The notes: a model not told the origin generated them from the letters alone. Shown: positions 1 to 13,397, counted from the stretch's first letter. The stretch is DNA of 64,000 nt from Pegea sp. RAD2-039 (GCA_034620365.1 JAQGEQ010000297.1:62001-126000), one strand, 5' to 3'. A program made the numbers and translations.

Positions 1-900
1 AAGATTCTGCTATTAAAATAGCAAATAATAACAGTCAATAATAGGTGAAAATTTTAAAAATTCTGAATTTATTCTTGGTTACGCCACGAAAAGTATATTT
101 TGAACATAAATATTTAGCATTTTTTTATAAATGTTTTCTAATAATTATTATCTATTTTACTTTGTAACTGAAAATAAATTATATAATAAAATTAAATTGA
201 AATGATTTTCTTTTTAATTTTTACCTTTCTAAATAATAATTAATACATCTGATGAAGTCCAAGGTTACTTACTGAAGAAAGTAAGATGAGAAAAAAATGA
301 TGGACTCATCTCTAAACGATCTAGTTTTACGTTTCATCCGCATCAAAAAGAAGGACTAATATATTAAACTTTGGCAAAACTAAACCGACTGCTTGTCCAT
401 TTCAAGTTACTAAAAGCTCTGGTTTCTAACATTTTTAATCTATATGAAGTAGTAAAAGTTAGCTTGTCGACTAATTGAACCAACAATATTTCCTGTTGTT
501 TAATGTTTTCTGTAAAATAGTGGTCACTAGATTAAACAAATTTTTAGTTCGGTTTCACATCATTTTTTAAGAAGTGAATGATTTGTTAGCTTAATAATCC
601 ATTGTACCTTTATGTTAAAAGTTAGTTAAGTTAAAAATTTGAAAAATAATACTTATATACTGCTATAGCACTCTTTAACACCCATTGATCCAGCCATTTT
701 TGCAGAAAATAATAAACTCAAATCTTTAGTATAACCTTTGCACCTTAACAAAATAAAAATAAAATAGTCTAAACAAATTAAAGTTGTTATATTGTTATCT
801 ATCCACTTAACAGATTATTAAATTTAAGGTTTCTCTGTAAAGTTCCAATATTTTTTTGTGATCAAGCATAAACGTTATCAAAATAAAAGTTTGTAGGTCA
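1..900. repeat. Diverged local repeat, copy 1
   Basis: This segment matches 9055-9960 along most of its length (for example the shared stretch beginning aagattctgctatta and the block around gatgaagtccaa at about 250). It also matches 8580-9000 over its first 400 bases. No coding frame is conserved between copies. It looks like an old dispersed or tandem duplication of noncoding DNA. I cannot assign it to a transposon family. Confidence 0.7.
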
Positions 901-3118
901 GCAACGTTTTAAAAATCGAACTGATTTAAAAGAAAACAGAACCTTTAAACTATTCTTATAATGGTTTCTCAAGTGAAGTTTTTCCCCTTAATGTCAATTC
1001 TATCAGTTATTTTTAAGATATCCTGTAGATTCCTTTCTTTTGTTAACTAATCTAATGCTTTATAGAAGCAACAGTCAGTATTGTTTTAAATTAAAAAAAG
1101 CTTTTAGTTTGATGTCGTTACTATTTGTTCAATGAAAAGCAATAACTTAAGAAGTAATCGTGAGAAGAGTTATATTGTACACTTTTATCAAGCAAAAAAA
1201 ATCATTAATTTTCTAAACAATGATTTTTAACAATATTTCTGTGAGGTTAAAAACTGTAACCAACTTTAATAATTTATTAATGTATTTTAATTTCGAAAAT
1301 AACAAACAATTGAATCTTGAAATCCAAAATAAAAACACTCTGAATAACCAAGAAATAATATACAAAATTTCTGCTTAAAAAACAAAAATAGTAAAAAAAG
1401 TTCTGTTATTTACAAATGATGTGCGCAGTAATTCCGCAACTAGTGTTCTATCCTGCAATAAATTAATCATAAACTGTTTAAAGATGTTGTATAGACCTAA
1501 TTTGGTTTTTACAGGATAAAACACAGTTTAAACTAATTCTTTGATATTTGGGATTATGCAAAACGGCTCTATAATGGGAATAATAATTTTCAAAACTAAT
1601 TTTAAAAATTTTAATATCCAATTGGCTGCTTAGTTCAAAATTTACAAAGTTGGTGAAAAACGTGCAGAATTTAGCGTTCTAAATTTTTTGAATTACTTTT
1701 TCACTGAAACAAGCAGTCTATCAATTGAAATTTTGCTTCCAAAAAAGCAATCAGATATCAACGACTACGTATGATTTTCATTCCTTACTAAGATCTTTAT
1801 CTATTTCACTTATTTTTTGCAATGATTTCAAACATATAGCTATGTAAAACTCACATTTATTGGATCATTATGAAAAGACATCTTAAAGTTTTACAAAAAA
1901 ATCAGAGGTTAAAGTATAATAAACTTAACAGTTTAAAAAGAAGTGAAAGAAATCCAAATGTTAAAGTGATCATTACTATATAGTATTCTTTGTTTTCTAC
2001 AAATAATATTCTTCTTAATATTGTTGCAAATTGTGTGATTTCTGTAAAACAGATTGTTCAAACTATTAGAAATAAGATGAATAAGATTAATTATGAATAA
2101 AGGACTGATGTTTCAAATAACAACTATATATTTTGCAAGCAAATTTCCCTTATCTAAAATAGATAGTTTAGAAAACAATTGTTAATTAACTCGTCAGTTT
2201 GAAAATAAAAAACTCAGTTAAACTTTCTTATTACATCCTGTTTAACAAAACCAAACGATATAATCTAACTTACTACGTGCTATTAAAATTTTCAAAACAG
2301 TCATTAGTAAGAAAAGAACAAAAAACATCATTGCATTTTTACTTATTCCATCAGCCATCTTAGATCTTTAATTTTCTGTAAAATAAAAGGTTATATACTG
2401 TGAAATAGATTTAACAAGATTATTAAGATTTTAGTTTATACATATATTACAATAATTTTATTTAAACAAGCTAAAGTTAGAAAATTTAAAAACACAACTA
2501 TCTATTATCATTCACTACGGCAGAAAAGTAAGTAAAATCAATTTGGTTAAAAAAAAGAGATAAGTATGTTTAGGAAGTTCAGCAAATCGTCCTGTCAGTT
2601 CTACTCAGGCTTATATTTTGTCTTTCAATATAAGGCTTTTTGAACAAGATGTTTGCTGATGTTTAAAACACTTTGGAAACATTATTAAACAATTTTATTT
2701 CTGTTTCAACAAATTTGTGAAAAATTAATTTACAACTCCGAGTTTTTTTTGAAAAAAAGTAGAATTATACGATAAATAATAAGAAAACAAAATTTAAAAC
2801 GTTACACAACTGAATAATGATTATTTTTCCTCTACAAAGCAAGCAAAATATTATGGCAAAAATTTTTCAATTATAAAGAACAAAAATTAAAACAAGTTTG
2901 TAGTGAAGTAAGAGCAATGGATCCGAAGAGCAAAATTACTTTTTAGAAAATTGGAAGTATTATAGAGAAAATTGAATATTTAAGCTGTGAAACAGTTAAA
3001 TTTACACTATTGATAGGGGTATGCTTCGGCTGAGAACGACTATCAGTTATGTGCTTCTAGTGATAATATTAAATATCAAGCTTAGCACAGAGAGATAAAA
3101 AGTAACTTAAAGAGCAAT
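901..3118. other. AT-rich intergenic DNA, nothing identified
   Basis: About 2.2 kb of very AT-rich sequence with stops in all frames. I see no exon with matching splice sites, no repeat and no RNA gene. Confidence 0.5.
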
Positions 3119-3755
3119 TCACAATAGAATAGAAAAAAAAGATATTTCAAAACTTCTCTGTACTCTCTTAAGCTGATTTTTATTTTTCATTTTTGGTGGA
3201 GCTGAGAGCGGTATTCTGAGCAATTCGCTGCGAGATCTTACCAATTGCTGGTATTGACGTTGAGTGATATCATTTCGCGCAAGTATCTTGAAAACGAAAC
3301 CTGGGAAAGCGGATAATATTTTTGCATTAAATAGACCATACCCATACAACAGAACCTGGGACTTATCCGTCATTGAACTTACGGGCGTGTCTGCAAGAAA
3401 ATTCTTTCAAACAAAAGTCTAGTAAGTAAGAAAATGCATCGAAAATATACGAATGCTTTCTGGGTTTATCCATAGTCTAATCATAATCCCAAAAGCGTCT
3501 AGTTCTCCAATATTTCAATTAACTTTGTGCTGTTAGCATTGATACAAGCAACTTCTTTGCTTTCGTGTTATGCTTCCTTGCAAATGAAATGAAATTAGAG
3601 TTGTCAACAGCTGTATTTTTTCTGTTTAAGAAATTTCAAACTATAATTTCATTTTGAATTTAAATCAGCTTCATATTAAATATAAGAGCTACCTTATAAT
3701 GCTGTTGTTTCTTGATGTCGTCATCAGCCATGTCCAGAATTGGTGTACAATTTTT
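3119..3755 (-). CDS. Possible small two-exon gene (unrecognised)
   Basis: Two exon-like blocks lie on the minus strand. Block 1 (3693-3755) has a good acceptor (caattttcag) and donor (gtagct). Block 2 (3119-3390) has acceptor ttcttgcag and is open from 3373 to a stop at 3119, giving an 84-residue product that starts MTDKSQVLL. Block 2 is richer in G+C than its flanks, as exons here are. The frames do not join: reading block 1 in its open frame ends after TRP in block 2. Block 1 may therefore be a 5' UTR exon with a short upstream ORF (MADDDIKKQ...), or the gene may be broken. I recognise no domain. It could also be chance or a pseudogene. Confidence 0.3.
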
Positions 3756-3914
3756 CTGAAAATTGATAAGAAAATGAGTATAGTAAATATCAACAATTTT
3801 TATTAATCAAATTTGACATAATAATTTACCTAGAGTTAAATTATTAATCTGTTATTTATCAACAATATGTTCAGTTTGCTATTTAGTTTATTTTTCAATC
3901 AAAGTAGTTAAACA

Positions 3915-4010
3915 AATTAGTATATGCAATTGAGCTCCCATTCATCAATCAACTGCCATGGAGTTGAAAATCAGATGAGCCTTGTTATGTGGTACTGCCA
4001 CTGGATGCTA
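3915..4010 (-). mobile_element. Degenerate SINE-like fragment
   Basis: This segment (atgcaattgagctccc...) aligns by eye with 4540-4605 (atgccattgaagtttc...) over about 60 bases. It is therefore an older relative of the neighbouring SINE-like copy. No promoter boxes are recognisable in it. Confidence 0.35.
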
Positions 4011-4484
4011 ATATTATTATTCTTACAAAGTCATCAACACTACAAATATATAACTTAGGTGTTTGAAATGTGTCCGGTTATACCTAGGTAAAAATCAGAA
4101 GTAACATGTAGACTACAAAATATTGTCCTGTAGAGAGTCTTCAGCAGTCATCATCTCGGGTAAGACTTAAACTTCAAGTTTAAAACAGGAGGTAATCTTC
4201 AAAAAAATGACAGAATTGTTTAACAGTAACTAATTTCAGTTAAACAAAACACCACTTATTGAAAAAACACCTTACTGATACCTAATTTCTTATCAGTTAA
4301 ATTCAAAATATTTCACTTACTAATAACTCTTACATTATCCAAGAAGATATATAAACATATTTCTAACTATTAGTCACTAAATAAATTATAATCTTAATCA
4401 ACGGAAAGCTGAAACACGTGGGTAGCCACGTGGTTGACTACCTGTAATATGAAAATATATTTATTTATTTATTACAATAAATGT

Positions 4485-4680
4485 GAAGTAGGATGCCTAA
4501 ATAGAGCACCTCTCGCTAATTCTTCTGTATACACTTAGTAAATGCCATTGAAGTTTCATTCATCCATTAACTACTGTGGAGTATCTTTGTCAAATCCTAC
4601 TTATATGGTAAGATGACAGTTATCTAAGGCGAGAAGGTCCCGAACCACCACAGGATACCATCACAACATTCAATTAATTT
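4485..4680 (-). mobile_element. SINE-like element with B-box-like motif
   Basis: On the minus strand GGTTCGGGACC (4636-4646) is close to the Pol III B-box consensus. The A box is not clear. The 3' end (tagagcacctctcgctaa on the plus strand, about 4500) matches the end of the better-preserved tRNA-derived SINE at 15.1 kb, so the two share a tail. Assignment rests on that tail and the B box only. Confidence 0.45.
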
Positions 4681-5055
4681 ATCAAAATAACAAAAAATCA
4701 ATACTTAGTGCAAATTAAATCAACCACCTATAATTTAACAAATTAAATGTAATTAAGATAATCAGATGCAGCAAAGTTTCTTACGAAACTGAAATGTTTA
4801 CGTTTGAATTCTTCTAGATTAGTGTAGCGTTTTAAATAAAAACTTTAAAACCTGATGAAGCTTAATTAAACGTTCATTTCAAAAAGTTAAAAGCTTGCTT
4901 AATTAAAAATCTAATCAGAATTTAAAGCATTAATCCTGTATAATTACACTTTGAGTTGTTAAAAGAAGAGAATAAAGTTTTAATTTATGCGTAATAACTA
5001 AACAAATCGTGTATAACCGATAAAACAGTGACAGTACACGCTTTTAAGTTAACGG

Positions 5056-5844
5056 TTATAGATCTGATTCCAAAAGTCCATCTTTTGTAACATACCAAGC
5101 TTCTTTTCGAGCGGGATAATTGCATGAGGGACAAGTAGAGTTGTTTTGTAGCCAAGCCATGGTGCAGTGATAATGGAAGCGATGTTGACAAGGTAAAATT
5201 GAAATCTCTTGACCATCCGTTCTCTCAACATAGCACAAGAAACAAGTTCCAAGGTCGTCTCTTTCATCTTGCTTATCATAACAAACAAACTCATGGAATC
5301 CACTCTGCCCCGTGTTATAAAGCTCAACAGGTCTGTAAGATTTCAATGCCGCTTTTATCTTCTCCACAGACTTGCAGACAGTGATGCTATACACTGTCGT
5401 TTTCATTTCCATAGCTTGTGAATATAATGCTTCCAAACTACCAACCTTGTTAGGTATAAAAGCATTAATTCCACACAATTTTTTCTTTTTTGAGTAGAAA
5501 CAGAACTTTCCATCTTCACCAAAGTTCCAGTTCAGCTTTTTAAAGCCACGTGTCTTGGAAGAAACTCGAAGTTCTGGGCCATAAGCGATAGTAAATATCA
5601 ACTTTCCTTCATTTGTCTTTTCATTAATAATAAAGTCGGTGGTCATCTGAAATCCGTTTTGATTTGGTTCATCTGTGTATTTAACGGCTTTCAAGGTTTC
5701 ACATGCATAAAAAACAATTTTATAATTAAAAACATTCCGAAAAAAAGAATCCAGATCCACCTTTGCTTTTTGACTACTTCCAAAACTCATCTTTTTATTT
5801 ACAAAATTTAATTCTTGTAAGTAACTGACAACAAAATCAAACAT
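5056..5844 (-). CDS. RING-H2 finger protein, probable E3 ubiquitin ligase
   Basis: A single open frame of 262 residues with no intron. Near the C-terminus is a complete RING-H2 finger: CFLC at 201-204, then C219, H221, H224, C227, C238 and C241. The spacing is C-x2-C-x14-C-x-H-x2-H-x2-C-x10-C-x2-C. RING-H2 domains bind two zinc ions and recruit an E2 enzyme, so the likely role is transfer of ubiquitin to a substrate. Residues 1-200 show no domain, signal peptide or membrane segment that I recognise. They may select the substrate. The first ATG is taken; a second Met at residue 19 (MSFGSS) is a possible alternative start. The G+C content is clearly above the flanks. A retrocopy origin is possible given the lack of introns, but no poly(A) tail is evident. 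Confidence 0.85.
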   Translation of the reverse strand: MFDFVVSYLQELNFVNKKMSFGSSQKAKVDLDSFFRNVFNYKIVFYACETLKAVKYTDEPNQNGFQMTTDFIINEKTNEGKLIFTIAYGPELRVSSKTRGFKKLNWNFGEDGKFCFYSKKKKLCGINAFIPNKVGSLEALYSQAMEMKTTVYSITVCKSVEKIKAALKSYRPVELYNTGQSGFHEFVCYDKQDERDDLGTCFLCYVERTDGQEISILPCQHRFHYHCTMAWLQNNSTCPSCNYPARKEAWYVTKDGLLESDL

Positions 5845-8579
5845 TTGTTATTTTACATATAAAGATAATAGTTTAATGAACGAATTCATAATATTCTGTA
5901 TATAACACGATTGACAAACTTTATTGAACATCCGACTAAAATTATATTAAATGAAGGTAAATGAAATACTAGATAATAAGCTTTTTAAAGGCAGCTAGCT
6001 TACATTTATGTTTTAATTAGAATTTAATGAATATGCTAAGTTATTTTGTTTATATTTTAGTTCATCTGCAGAGCTACAATTGAGCAAGGTAGCAACTATT
6101 GCTTAAGGCAATTACATTTGACTTACTTGAGTAAGTATTAAAGAAGCAAGTCACTAATGTTAATAGAAAATATTATCTTATTATATTACAATTATAAATT
6201 TAATTTTTTAATAATAATATACGATATTGCTTATAAGTTTAAATCTTGTCTAAAACTATGGTGGCAGTTTTTAAACAATTTTCTATATAAACGAAAATAG
6301 ATTAATAAGATTAATAATAATAATACATTTCTAAAACGTACTACACAAAACAAACTTAATAATTATCTTAGGTAGATTATAATCATATTGCAAGTATGAA
6401 CTATCAAGCTGATATAATATAACTACAAAAAAACGCATGAAAGATATGAAAATAAAAGTAGTTCCATTTACCTAAGAAGTAAATTTTCTCAAGATTATAG
6501 CTTGTCTGAGAGAAAAGAATTTGCGCGCTTAAATATTAATCACTGAAGCATAACAAAAGCAAGTGTTAAGGAATAGTTATAACTTTTAAACAATATAATA
6601 TTTAGTTTATATATCTCTTATCATACTGTGTTAGTAGGTATAACTTTCATTTATTCCTGCATTTTTACTTGTAAAAATTGTTATAAAATAAGAAACATAA
6701 ATTACATGATGATAAACCGGTGAATTATGAAGCTGATCCAAAAATTAGTTTTATATTTAAGTTTGGTTTCTGTATGTTCTAAAGAAAACGAATTTATAAT
6801 CAATGTGATGATTCTGTGATGTATTTTACTACTGAAAGAAACAGATTAAGTAAACAAAAAAAGCTTTTCTTAGAAATAACATCGTGCCATTATGTTAGGT
6901 GCTCTACAGAGCAATGTTTTACATGCTCCAATAATCTAAAAATTTAATAATATTTATAAAAAGACAAAAACTGAAAATTTCAAGTAAAATTGCTCAAAGA
7001 AATTGCATGATTTTATGAAAATGTAATATAAATGATAATTAATAAAAAAGTTCACAAGTTAAAATTAAAGTTACTAACAAGAAATTGTCATCAATTGTAT
7101 CACTATCTTTCAGTAACAACCATGTTGTTTCAGTCTATGCTATGTACAAATAAATTCCTTAACAAAAGATAGTTCAGGCTAGTTGGCAGAATCATGCTCA
7201 AAATTATGTTTCAATAAAACCTATTTATACAGTTAGTGTAAACCTTTAAATTTCAATTTATACAACTGCTAATCTACTTAAAAAAATTTAAACCACTAAT
7301 GTTTGTTTTAAGTCAACTCAAAGTAATAAAAATCAGGTGAACTAGAAGATCCGTATCGATTAGTTCGGCCAACATTTTTGGCATAATTAACTTTTAGGCT
7401 TTCAAAGAAAATAAAATGATTCCAAAGTCATAGGTAAGACTCAAAAACTAAACTATTTACTTTTTTTTTATTAATTGTACCACTATCTTAAACTAAACCG
7501 CGAAATTTAAACAACAAAAATAACAAATAATTTGAAATGATCGTGATTTCTATTGACCAATCAATAATAAATAAATACTTAAAAAAAAATTAAAGTTAAT
7601 TTTAGTTAAGTTAGTTTATTTAAGTTACTTAGCTATGAGTTACAAAAAAATAGCTATTTAGAAGTAAAAAAAAATATAATTAACTATACTAAACTTAAAT
7701 TATTAAATCTACAAATGCTTATTGAATATTTATGCAAGTTTTTTTCATTACAGTTTACTTTCTGATCAATAACCTTTATTCAAAAATAGTTTTGAATAAT
7801 TGTTAAACAATTAAAAGAACAGTTGCTTAATAAAAACATTACCCAACCGTGTTATCACTTTCTATTTTCAAAATATATATGATAACAAAAATAACTGGTA
7901 AAAATATTTTTACATTAAAAAGAAAATACTAGAATTTATGAAGCGAATCAATTCATTATATGAATATTGAAAATCATTATTTCAACTGAATTAGTTTACT
8001 GAAGGAATTCTTTAACAACTAAATGTCCTACAGCATCAAGTTCGTACTTTTTGTGTTCTAAAAATCCTTTTTGAGCCATAAGCTTACGATGAATATTTTC
8101 AATTGGTTTAAAACCATCAAAAAAAGAAAAATCCTTTTATTTTTCCACTAAACAATATGAAATTAAACAAAAGATGGACTAGAAATCAAATATTTCCTAT
8201 TCACCAATTAATTTTTTTTGATTTTGACTTTAAGCACTCTAGTCTTCAAATCTCGTCTTCAAATTTTTTAATATAAGAAAATTTTTTTTGTTTACATAAA
8301 AGTAATTTCAAAAAAGGGGTCTTTTCTTTTAAAACATGTTCCCTATAAAATGATTAACAGTAATAATAATTTGTAACTGTAAAGTGAAAACTTGAAGACA
8401 AATACAGATTTAATTTTTATTTTCTTATTTATTAAAAAGGTGCAAATATAAAAATCTTATATTATCTTTAAACCATCAGCAAAAGATTCAATAAAGTATT
8501 TTAAATAAAAAATATTCAAATAAATTTTATAAACACTTTAAAGTTTTTCACAATTTCTTATCCTTCATATGTTAAATTT
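5845..8579. other. AT-rich intergenic DNA, nothing identified
   Basis: About 2.7 kb upstream of the RING gene, with many short A or T runs and stops in all frames. I see no supported exon or element. Confidence 0.5.
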
Positions 8580-9000
8580 AAATCAAAGATTCTGTTATTA
8601 AAACAGAAAATTATAAAAGTCAAAAATAGGTTGAAAGTTCTAAAACTTCCAAACTTATTTTTGGTTCTGCCAGAAAATGTATATGTTCAACATAAATATT
8701 TTGCAATTTATTATAAATGTGTTTTAATAATTATTATTTGTTTACTTTCCAACTGAGAATAAGTTTTTATATAAAGAGTGAATGAGATGTTTCTCTTTTA
8801 ATTTTTCCCTTTCTAGATAATAATTACTACATCTGATGAAGTCGTATGTTACATAAAGACCGAAGCAAGTAAGCTAGGAAAAAAATGATGGACTCTAAAC
8901 GATCCAGTCTTACGTTTCATCCGCATCAAAAAGAAAGACTAATATATTAAATTTTAGCAAAACTAAACCGACTGCTTGAAATTTTTATAAACAGTTTACA
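8580..9000. repeat. Diverged local repeat, copy 2 (partial)
   Basis: Matches the first 400 bases of the window with many substitutions (aagattctgttattaaaac against aagattctgctattaaaat). It is cut off near 9000, just before copy 3 begins. Confidence 0.65.
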
Positions 9001-9054
9001 TTTCTTCACTCAATTAATAATCAAAATGATTTTTTTATACTTGATAGGCTAAAT

Positions 9055-9960
9055 TTAAATCAAAGATTCTGCTATTATAATAGCAAATAATAACAGTCAA
9101 TAATAGGTAAAAGTTTAAAAATTCTGAATTTATTCTTGGTATGCCACGAAAGGTATATTTTGAACATAAATATTTAGCATTTTTTTTATAAATGTTTTTT
9201 AATAATTATTATCTCTTTTATCTTGCAACTGAAAATAAATTTTATATTAAGATTGAATTGGGAAGATTTTATTTTTAATTTTTACCTTTCTAAATAATAA
9301 TTATTACATCTGATGAAGTCCAAAGTTGCTTACTGAAGCAAGTAAGATGAGAAAAAAATGATGGACTCATCTCTAAACGATCCAGTTTTACGTTTCATGT
9401 GCATCAAAACCAATGATTAAATAATTAAGTTTCTGCAAAACCGAACCGAACACTTGTCCATTTCAAGTTACTAAAAGCTTTTGTTTGTATAAATAAAAAC
9501 TAATATTTTTGATCTATATGAAGTAGTAAAAGTTAGCTTGTCGACTAATTGAACCAACAATATTTCCTGTTGTTTAAAATTTACTGTAAAATAAGACTCA
9601 TTAGATTAAACAAATTTTTAGTTCGGTTTTACATCATTTTTTAAGAAGTGAATGATTTGTTAGCTTACTAATCCATTGTAACTTTATGTTTGAGTTTAGT
9701 AAAGTTAAAAATTTGAAGAATAATACTTATAAACTGCTAAGGCACTCACTAAGCGCCATTGATCTAGCCATTTTTGCAGCAAATAATAAACTAAAATCTT
9801 TAGTATAATATTTGCGCCTTAACAAAATAAAAATGAAATTGTCTAAACACAGTAAAGTTGTTATTTTGTTATCTATCCACTTAACAAATTTTTAAATTTA
9901 AGGTTTCTCTGTAAATTTCCAATAATTTTTTGTGATCAAGCATAAAGTTATTCATATCAA
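9055..9960. repeat. Diverged local repeat, copy 3
   Basis: The closest match to the left edge of the window, collinear over about 900 bases with small indels. Both copies contain ttagcttgtcgactaattg and the ccatttttgcag stretch. Confidence 0.7.
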
Positions 9961-9984
9961 AGTTTGTACGTAAATAATGTAAAT

Positions 9985-10260
9985 ACGTTTTGAGGATACT
10001 AATCCACTTTAAATTTGTGTTAGAAGGCAGTAACGTTAAGGAATAAAAAAATAGTAATTAAATACTGGTGTGGCACTCAGTAATCCATTTGATCTATTAA
10101 ATGTTGAAGGAAAAAATAAAGTAAATTCTCTAGTATAATTTTTGCCCTTCAGAAAAAAAAAATATTCTGAACAAAGCAAAGTCCTTATTTTATTGTTATT
10201 TATCCACCTAACGACATTCTACATTTAAAGTTTCTTTAGTGTTATTTCTATGAATTTGAT
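9985..10260. repeat. Diverged local repeat, copy 4 (right part only)
   Basis: Repeats the right-hand third of copies 1 and 3 in more degenerate form: 'tccatttgatctatta' for 'gccattgatctagcca', then 'tagtataatttttgccctt' and 'ttatttatccacctaac'. It lies directly after copy 3, so the locus grew by tandem duplication. Confidence 0.55.
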
Positions 10261-10895
10261 TCTTCTCGTTAGAACAAACATTTGCATTTTGCTTAAGTGT
10301 TTGATTCTCTCCCACATAACAAGCTCATAATTGTTAAACAGAAATTAAAATTTGATTGCGTTAATGTGTGATAAAATCAACACGTGCAATTATTCAGCTA
10401 AACGATATCTGGGAAACTAAAGGTTTTTTAAAATTAAACTTGCTATAAAATTATTAAAGAAATAATATAAGTATCTTAGTAGAAGCAATAATAGAACATT
10501 ATTTAATGTTAAGAACACTAATAATAAAACTAAATATATATTGTTTTTTTTTAATAAATTTAAAAATAATTAATAGTAGTAACAGAAACTTCAAAAAAAT
10601 TTGTATTAATGTGAAACAGTTCCTTAATACTAACATAAAATTATCATTCAAGGTCAAGAATGGCTTTTTAAAAATAAGTTCCTCTTGTTGATCGGAAGTA
10701 TGGAGCCAAATCATCTGTTGACTTTGATTAATTTATTGTAAGAAGCTGATGAGCAATTTTGTTTTATTTCAGCCATAACTTTATTTTGAAAGAATTTTGA
10801 CGTAGAGCCTTATTAAAATTTGTAAGAAGGCAAATTATAACAACGACAAGTATAACCGAGACCACACGCTACCCACAACAAAATCTATTGTCAAA
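10261..10895. other. Intergenic DNA, nothing identified
   Basis: AT-rich spacer between the local repeats and the minisatellite. Short open frames here overlap one another on both strands and look like chance. Confidence 0.5.
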
Positions 10896-10901
10896 TGTCA
10901 A

Positions 10902-11202
10902 AGATTCAAGGATCAAAAGAAGATTCAAGGATCAAAAGAAGATTCAAGGATCAAAAGAAGATTCAAGGATCAAAAGAGGATTCAAGGATCAAAAGAAGAT
11001 TCAAGGATCAAAAGAGGATTCAAGGATCAAAAGACGATTCAAGGATCAAAGAAGATTCAAGGATCAAAAGAAGATTCAAGGATCAAAAGAAGATTCAAGG
11101 ATCAAAAGAAGATTCAAGGATCAAAAGAAGATTCAAGGATCAAAAGAAGATTCAAGGATCAAAAGAAGATTCAAGGATCAAAAGAGGATTCAAGGATCAA
11201 AA
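10902..11202. repeat. 19-bp minisatellite, about 16 copies
   Basis: The unit agattcaaggatcaaaaga (19 nt) is repeated head to tail about sixteen times. Variants are mainly AGAAGA to AGAGGA, and one unit is short by one A near 11045-11060. Because 19 is not a multiple of three, the array reads through all three plus frames with a 57-nt, 19-residue superperiod. That produces long open frames with no coding meaning. Confidence 0.95.
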
Positions 11203-11232
11203 TTGGATCAAAATTTATTGGCTTAAAAGGTA

Positions 11233-13350
11233 ATAAATAAAATTAAAAATTTTATAAACTTGTCTAGTGACAAGTATTTTTTACTATTACCAAACTCATT
11301 AATTATTTCAACGTACTAACATATGTCTATGTATAAAAGTAATACATATTATTATATTTAATAGAACTCGTCAAGTTTTGAAAAATTCAACTGATAAAAC
11401 CTTACAAGTTAAAAAAAACAATGGCAGTGAACATGCAAAATCATTTGTAGATCCTAAAACGAATTTTGTTCTTCTAACGTGATTAAATACTTAAATACTG
11501 TATAATAAAAAATGAAACATTCAAAATAGTAACATGATCCATAAAAACAGTTATAACTGTTTAAGAAAATAATGTCAAAGATCTTATTTATAGAATATAT
11601 CAATTATTTTCCTTTGTTTTCACTTCATTATATTATAATTTTTTGTTATATAAAATGCGCAATTTCTATCTCCTAAAATTCTCGATTTATTGGGAACAAT
11701 CGGTAAAACATCTACTATATCATCTTTCGCCAGAGGAACTTTTTTCTCTACCGACTTTTGAAAAGTTTGCAAACAAAACTTTTTATAAAAAAAACACCGG
11801 TTATAGACTCGGGAATAATTGAATTACTTTAAAAGAAGTAGAGTTTCTTGCAAATATTTCAGCTTTGATTTTCATAGTTGAAGCAATAATAGTAGATACT
11901 ACTTTTAAGTTCTTATACTTTGGAGAAATTTAATTACATTGCAAAATTGGTGATGTAACTTTTTGGTCAAATCATTGTATGAAAGCTTTTAATTTATGAT
12001 ATCTTCCTGAAAAAAATAAATGTCTCTAATAACGACTTACTTCAGTGAGCACAGTATAAAGATGTCATCCAAGTCTTTTTTCAAAAGTACAATCTCATCT
12101 TAAGAGCTATTACAGCCATCTGGGGAAGAATAAGATCATTAAAAGAATGAAAAAACACTAACTCTCTTATTATTCAATTTAGTTTTAAAAATATTAGGTT
12201 TTAAAATCAGTTTTTTTAATTAAAATTTTCGTTTATTTCAAAGTGTCTTTAGTGAGTTGTAGATTTATTATCAATTTATACGAAAGGTTCTTTTAAGTGA
12301 TAAAAACGATCTAAAATGAACATCAAATATATTTAGAGTATGTATATAAACAATTTTAACTATTAAGAAGGCTTTTAAAGCTAAAAAAATAATTTTAAAA
12401 TTAACCAGAAGTTTAAACATCAAAAAAGTATAATTATTAAATTATAAAAATAGAATTGAACTTAGAAAAGAAAATCATATTTTCTAATGTTTTGCTATTT
12501 ATGATAAAAAAATCAAGTTTACATTAATCCAAAACGAAATTATTTTAGAAGTAAAATTATGTATAATTTTGGAGGAATAGTAATATGATTGCAAACTAAA
12601 CCGGTAGAAAAATAATAGAGATCACAATTTGACTCATATTCAAGATATGAATAAAAGCAATAGTGTTCTTTACTCTATCATTTCAACTTAAATATCTTAC
12701 AATTAAAGAATATTTTTTAAACAACTTAACTTATTACTGATACACATAAAATAAATTATTTATAAAAACTACTAAAAATTACATCCACATATGAGCCGGC
12801 TACCAAGTACCTAGAACGCACCATGTTATTTTAAATGACCTTGGAAGCTGATTATCATGTACATATCAAAGTTTGTTCGATTATTAAATAAAGGTGATAT
12901 TATTAGGTAAAATGTTTAACAAAATGTTTTAATGAAATCTTAAACAGTAAGTGAATAATTGAAAATAATTTTTAGGATATATTTTATAATAAATAAACAA
13001 ACCTGTTTCAAAATTTTCTTCTATGCTTTTGTAATTACAATTTGTTTTAATAGTAGACTTACATTTGAATAAGTATAATATGTTGCATATTTTATATAAA
13101 CATAGTAACTTGTATTGATAATATAATCCAAACTCAAGAACAGCGCAATTTTTTAGCAGTATATATAAGAAACGTTTTTTTTTGGTTTATTCTCACGAAA
13201 ATTCCTAACTTTACCTTGAAATAAAATGATTTCAAATTCAACAACAAATTTTATTTTAAACTTTTTAATTTTAAATAATTCAAAAAGTTCAATTTTATTT
13301 TCAGTTTTACATATTTTTACATAATTATCAACTGTGGTAATTAACTTTAA
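11233..13350. other. AT-rich intergenic DNA, nothing identified
   Basis: No supported exon or repeat. A slightly more GC-rich patch at about 12785-12850 has no readable frame. Confidence 0.5.
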
Positions 13351-13397
13351 GCATTGATTAATTAGCATTGATTAATTAGCATTGATTAATTAGCATT
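13351..13397. repeat. 14-bp tandem repeat, 3.3 copies
   Basis: Three exact copies of gcattgattaatta (13351-13392) plus gcatt. It is a short, perfect and therefore probably recent slippage array in noncoding DNA. Confidence 0.9.

Larger units (their letters stand above)
3756..5055. other. Intergenic DNA with degenerate SINE-like copies
   Basis: AT-rich spacer downstream (in transcriptional sense) of the RING gene. It holds two related SINE-like segments, entered separately, and no convincing exon. Confidence 0.5.

Noticed and set aside
10888..11233. Two overlapping 112-residue open frames with KIQGSKEDSRIKRRF-type repeats
   Set aside because: Produced by the 19-bp minisatellite, which is open in every plus frame; no start context, promoter or conserved copy.
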